From the NCBI GenBank assembly GCA_015661985.1, contig DQVB01000659.1, positions 1-5,851 of the forward strand: DNA of 5,851 nucleotides. The letters run 5' to 3'. Source of the stretch: Planctomycetota bacterium (lineage in GTDB: Bacteria; Planctomycetota; Planctomycetia; Pirellulales; Thermoguttaceae). Shown piece by piece: positions 5,750-5,851 of this stretch (the first letter of the stretch is position 1; every line of letters begins with the position of its first letter). Below the pieces are notes generated by a model. The model was given only the letters and a program-made list of their open reading frames with translations, ran no database searches and had not been told where the DNA came from. Made by a program: the position numbers and the translations under genes.

Positions 5750-5793
5750 TTTGTACAGGTCTTGTACAGGTCTTGTACAGGTTGTTGTACACT
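5750..5793. repeat. Four helically phased TTGTAC repeats
   Basis: TTGTAC occurs at 5751, 5762, 5773 and 5785, i.e. with periods of 11, 11 and 12 bp. Units 2 and 3 are identical 11-mers (CTTGTACAGGT), unit 1 differs in one base, and unit 4 keeps only the core. Each core contains the palindrome TGTACA, so the four half-symmetric sites lie on nearly the same face of the helix. This looks like a cooperative protein-binding array, possibly the operator of a gene beyond the right edge. An origin-type iteron array is a less likely reading. Confidence 0.6.
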
Positions 5794-5829
5794 GCCTCAC
5801 ATGCGGCAGTTGGTCTGAGGCGCAGCCTC
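5791..5829 (+). other. Mutually exclusive short hairpins at the right edge
   Basis: ACTGCC (5791-5796) pairs with GGCAGT (5805-5810), and GAGGC (5817-5821) pairs with GCCTC (5825-5829). A competing stem joins GCCTCA (5794-5799) with TGAGGC (5816-5821) and excludes both. This could be a leader switch for a gene outside the window, but stems this short are common by chance in GC-rich DNA. Confidence 0.25.
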
Positions 5830-5851
5830 CCCGGTGTCTCACTACTTGCAC

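Noticed and set aside
5750..5793. CRISPR array
   Set aside because: The repeat units are 11 bp with no unique spacers between them, and no cas gene is present.

Overview
This is a GC-rich bacterial chromosomal segment carrying six protein genes that I consider real. The best guess for the source is a planctomycete of the Pirellulales/Thermoguttaceae type. The reasons are a TatC with a very long first periplasmic loop, a secreted PIG-L/LmbE deacetylase, an HxD-type uroporphyrinogen-decarboxylase-like protein and a small XRE-type regulator. This placement is inference from protein style; there is no rRNA or other marker gene here.

Layout. Bases 1-101 are leader sequence whose origin is cut off at the left edge. 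Bases 102-2161 hold two rightward genes, a secreted PIG-L family deacetylase and a URO-D-like (methyltransferase-type) protein, separated by 68 bp that can fold into a two-part stem. Bases 2269-3259 hold a divergent pair: a leftward gene for a 156-residue protein I do not recognise and a rightward gene for a 112-residue XRE-like helix-turn-helix protein. They share an AT-richer 181-bp spacer with overlapping inverted repeats. Bases 3352-4368 hold leftward tatC, convergent with the HTH gene, with a strong stem-loop in the gap between them. Bases 4622-5605 hold a rightward class I mannose-6-phosphate isomerase gene, divergent from tatC. After it come two GC-rich inverted repeats and, at the right edge, a helically phased array of four TTGTAC repeats that looks like the control region of a gene outside the window.

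Functional links are loose. The deacetylase and the URO-D-like protein may be co-transcribed. The HTH protein and its divergent neighbour may share an operator. TatC (protein export) and ManA (fructose-6-P/mannose-6-P interconversion) are housekeeping functions with no evident connection to each other. I do not see a complete new defence, mobile or biosynthetic system. The points most worth a second look are the phased repeats at 5750-5791, the nested dyads at 2818-2846 beside a regulator gene, and the TatC loop insertion.
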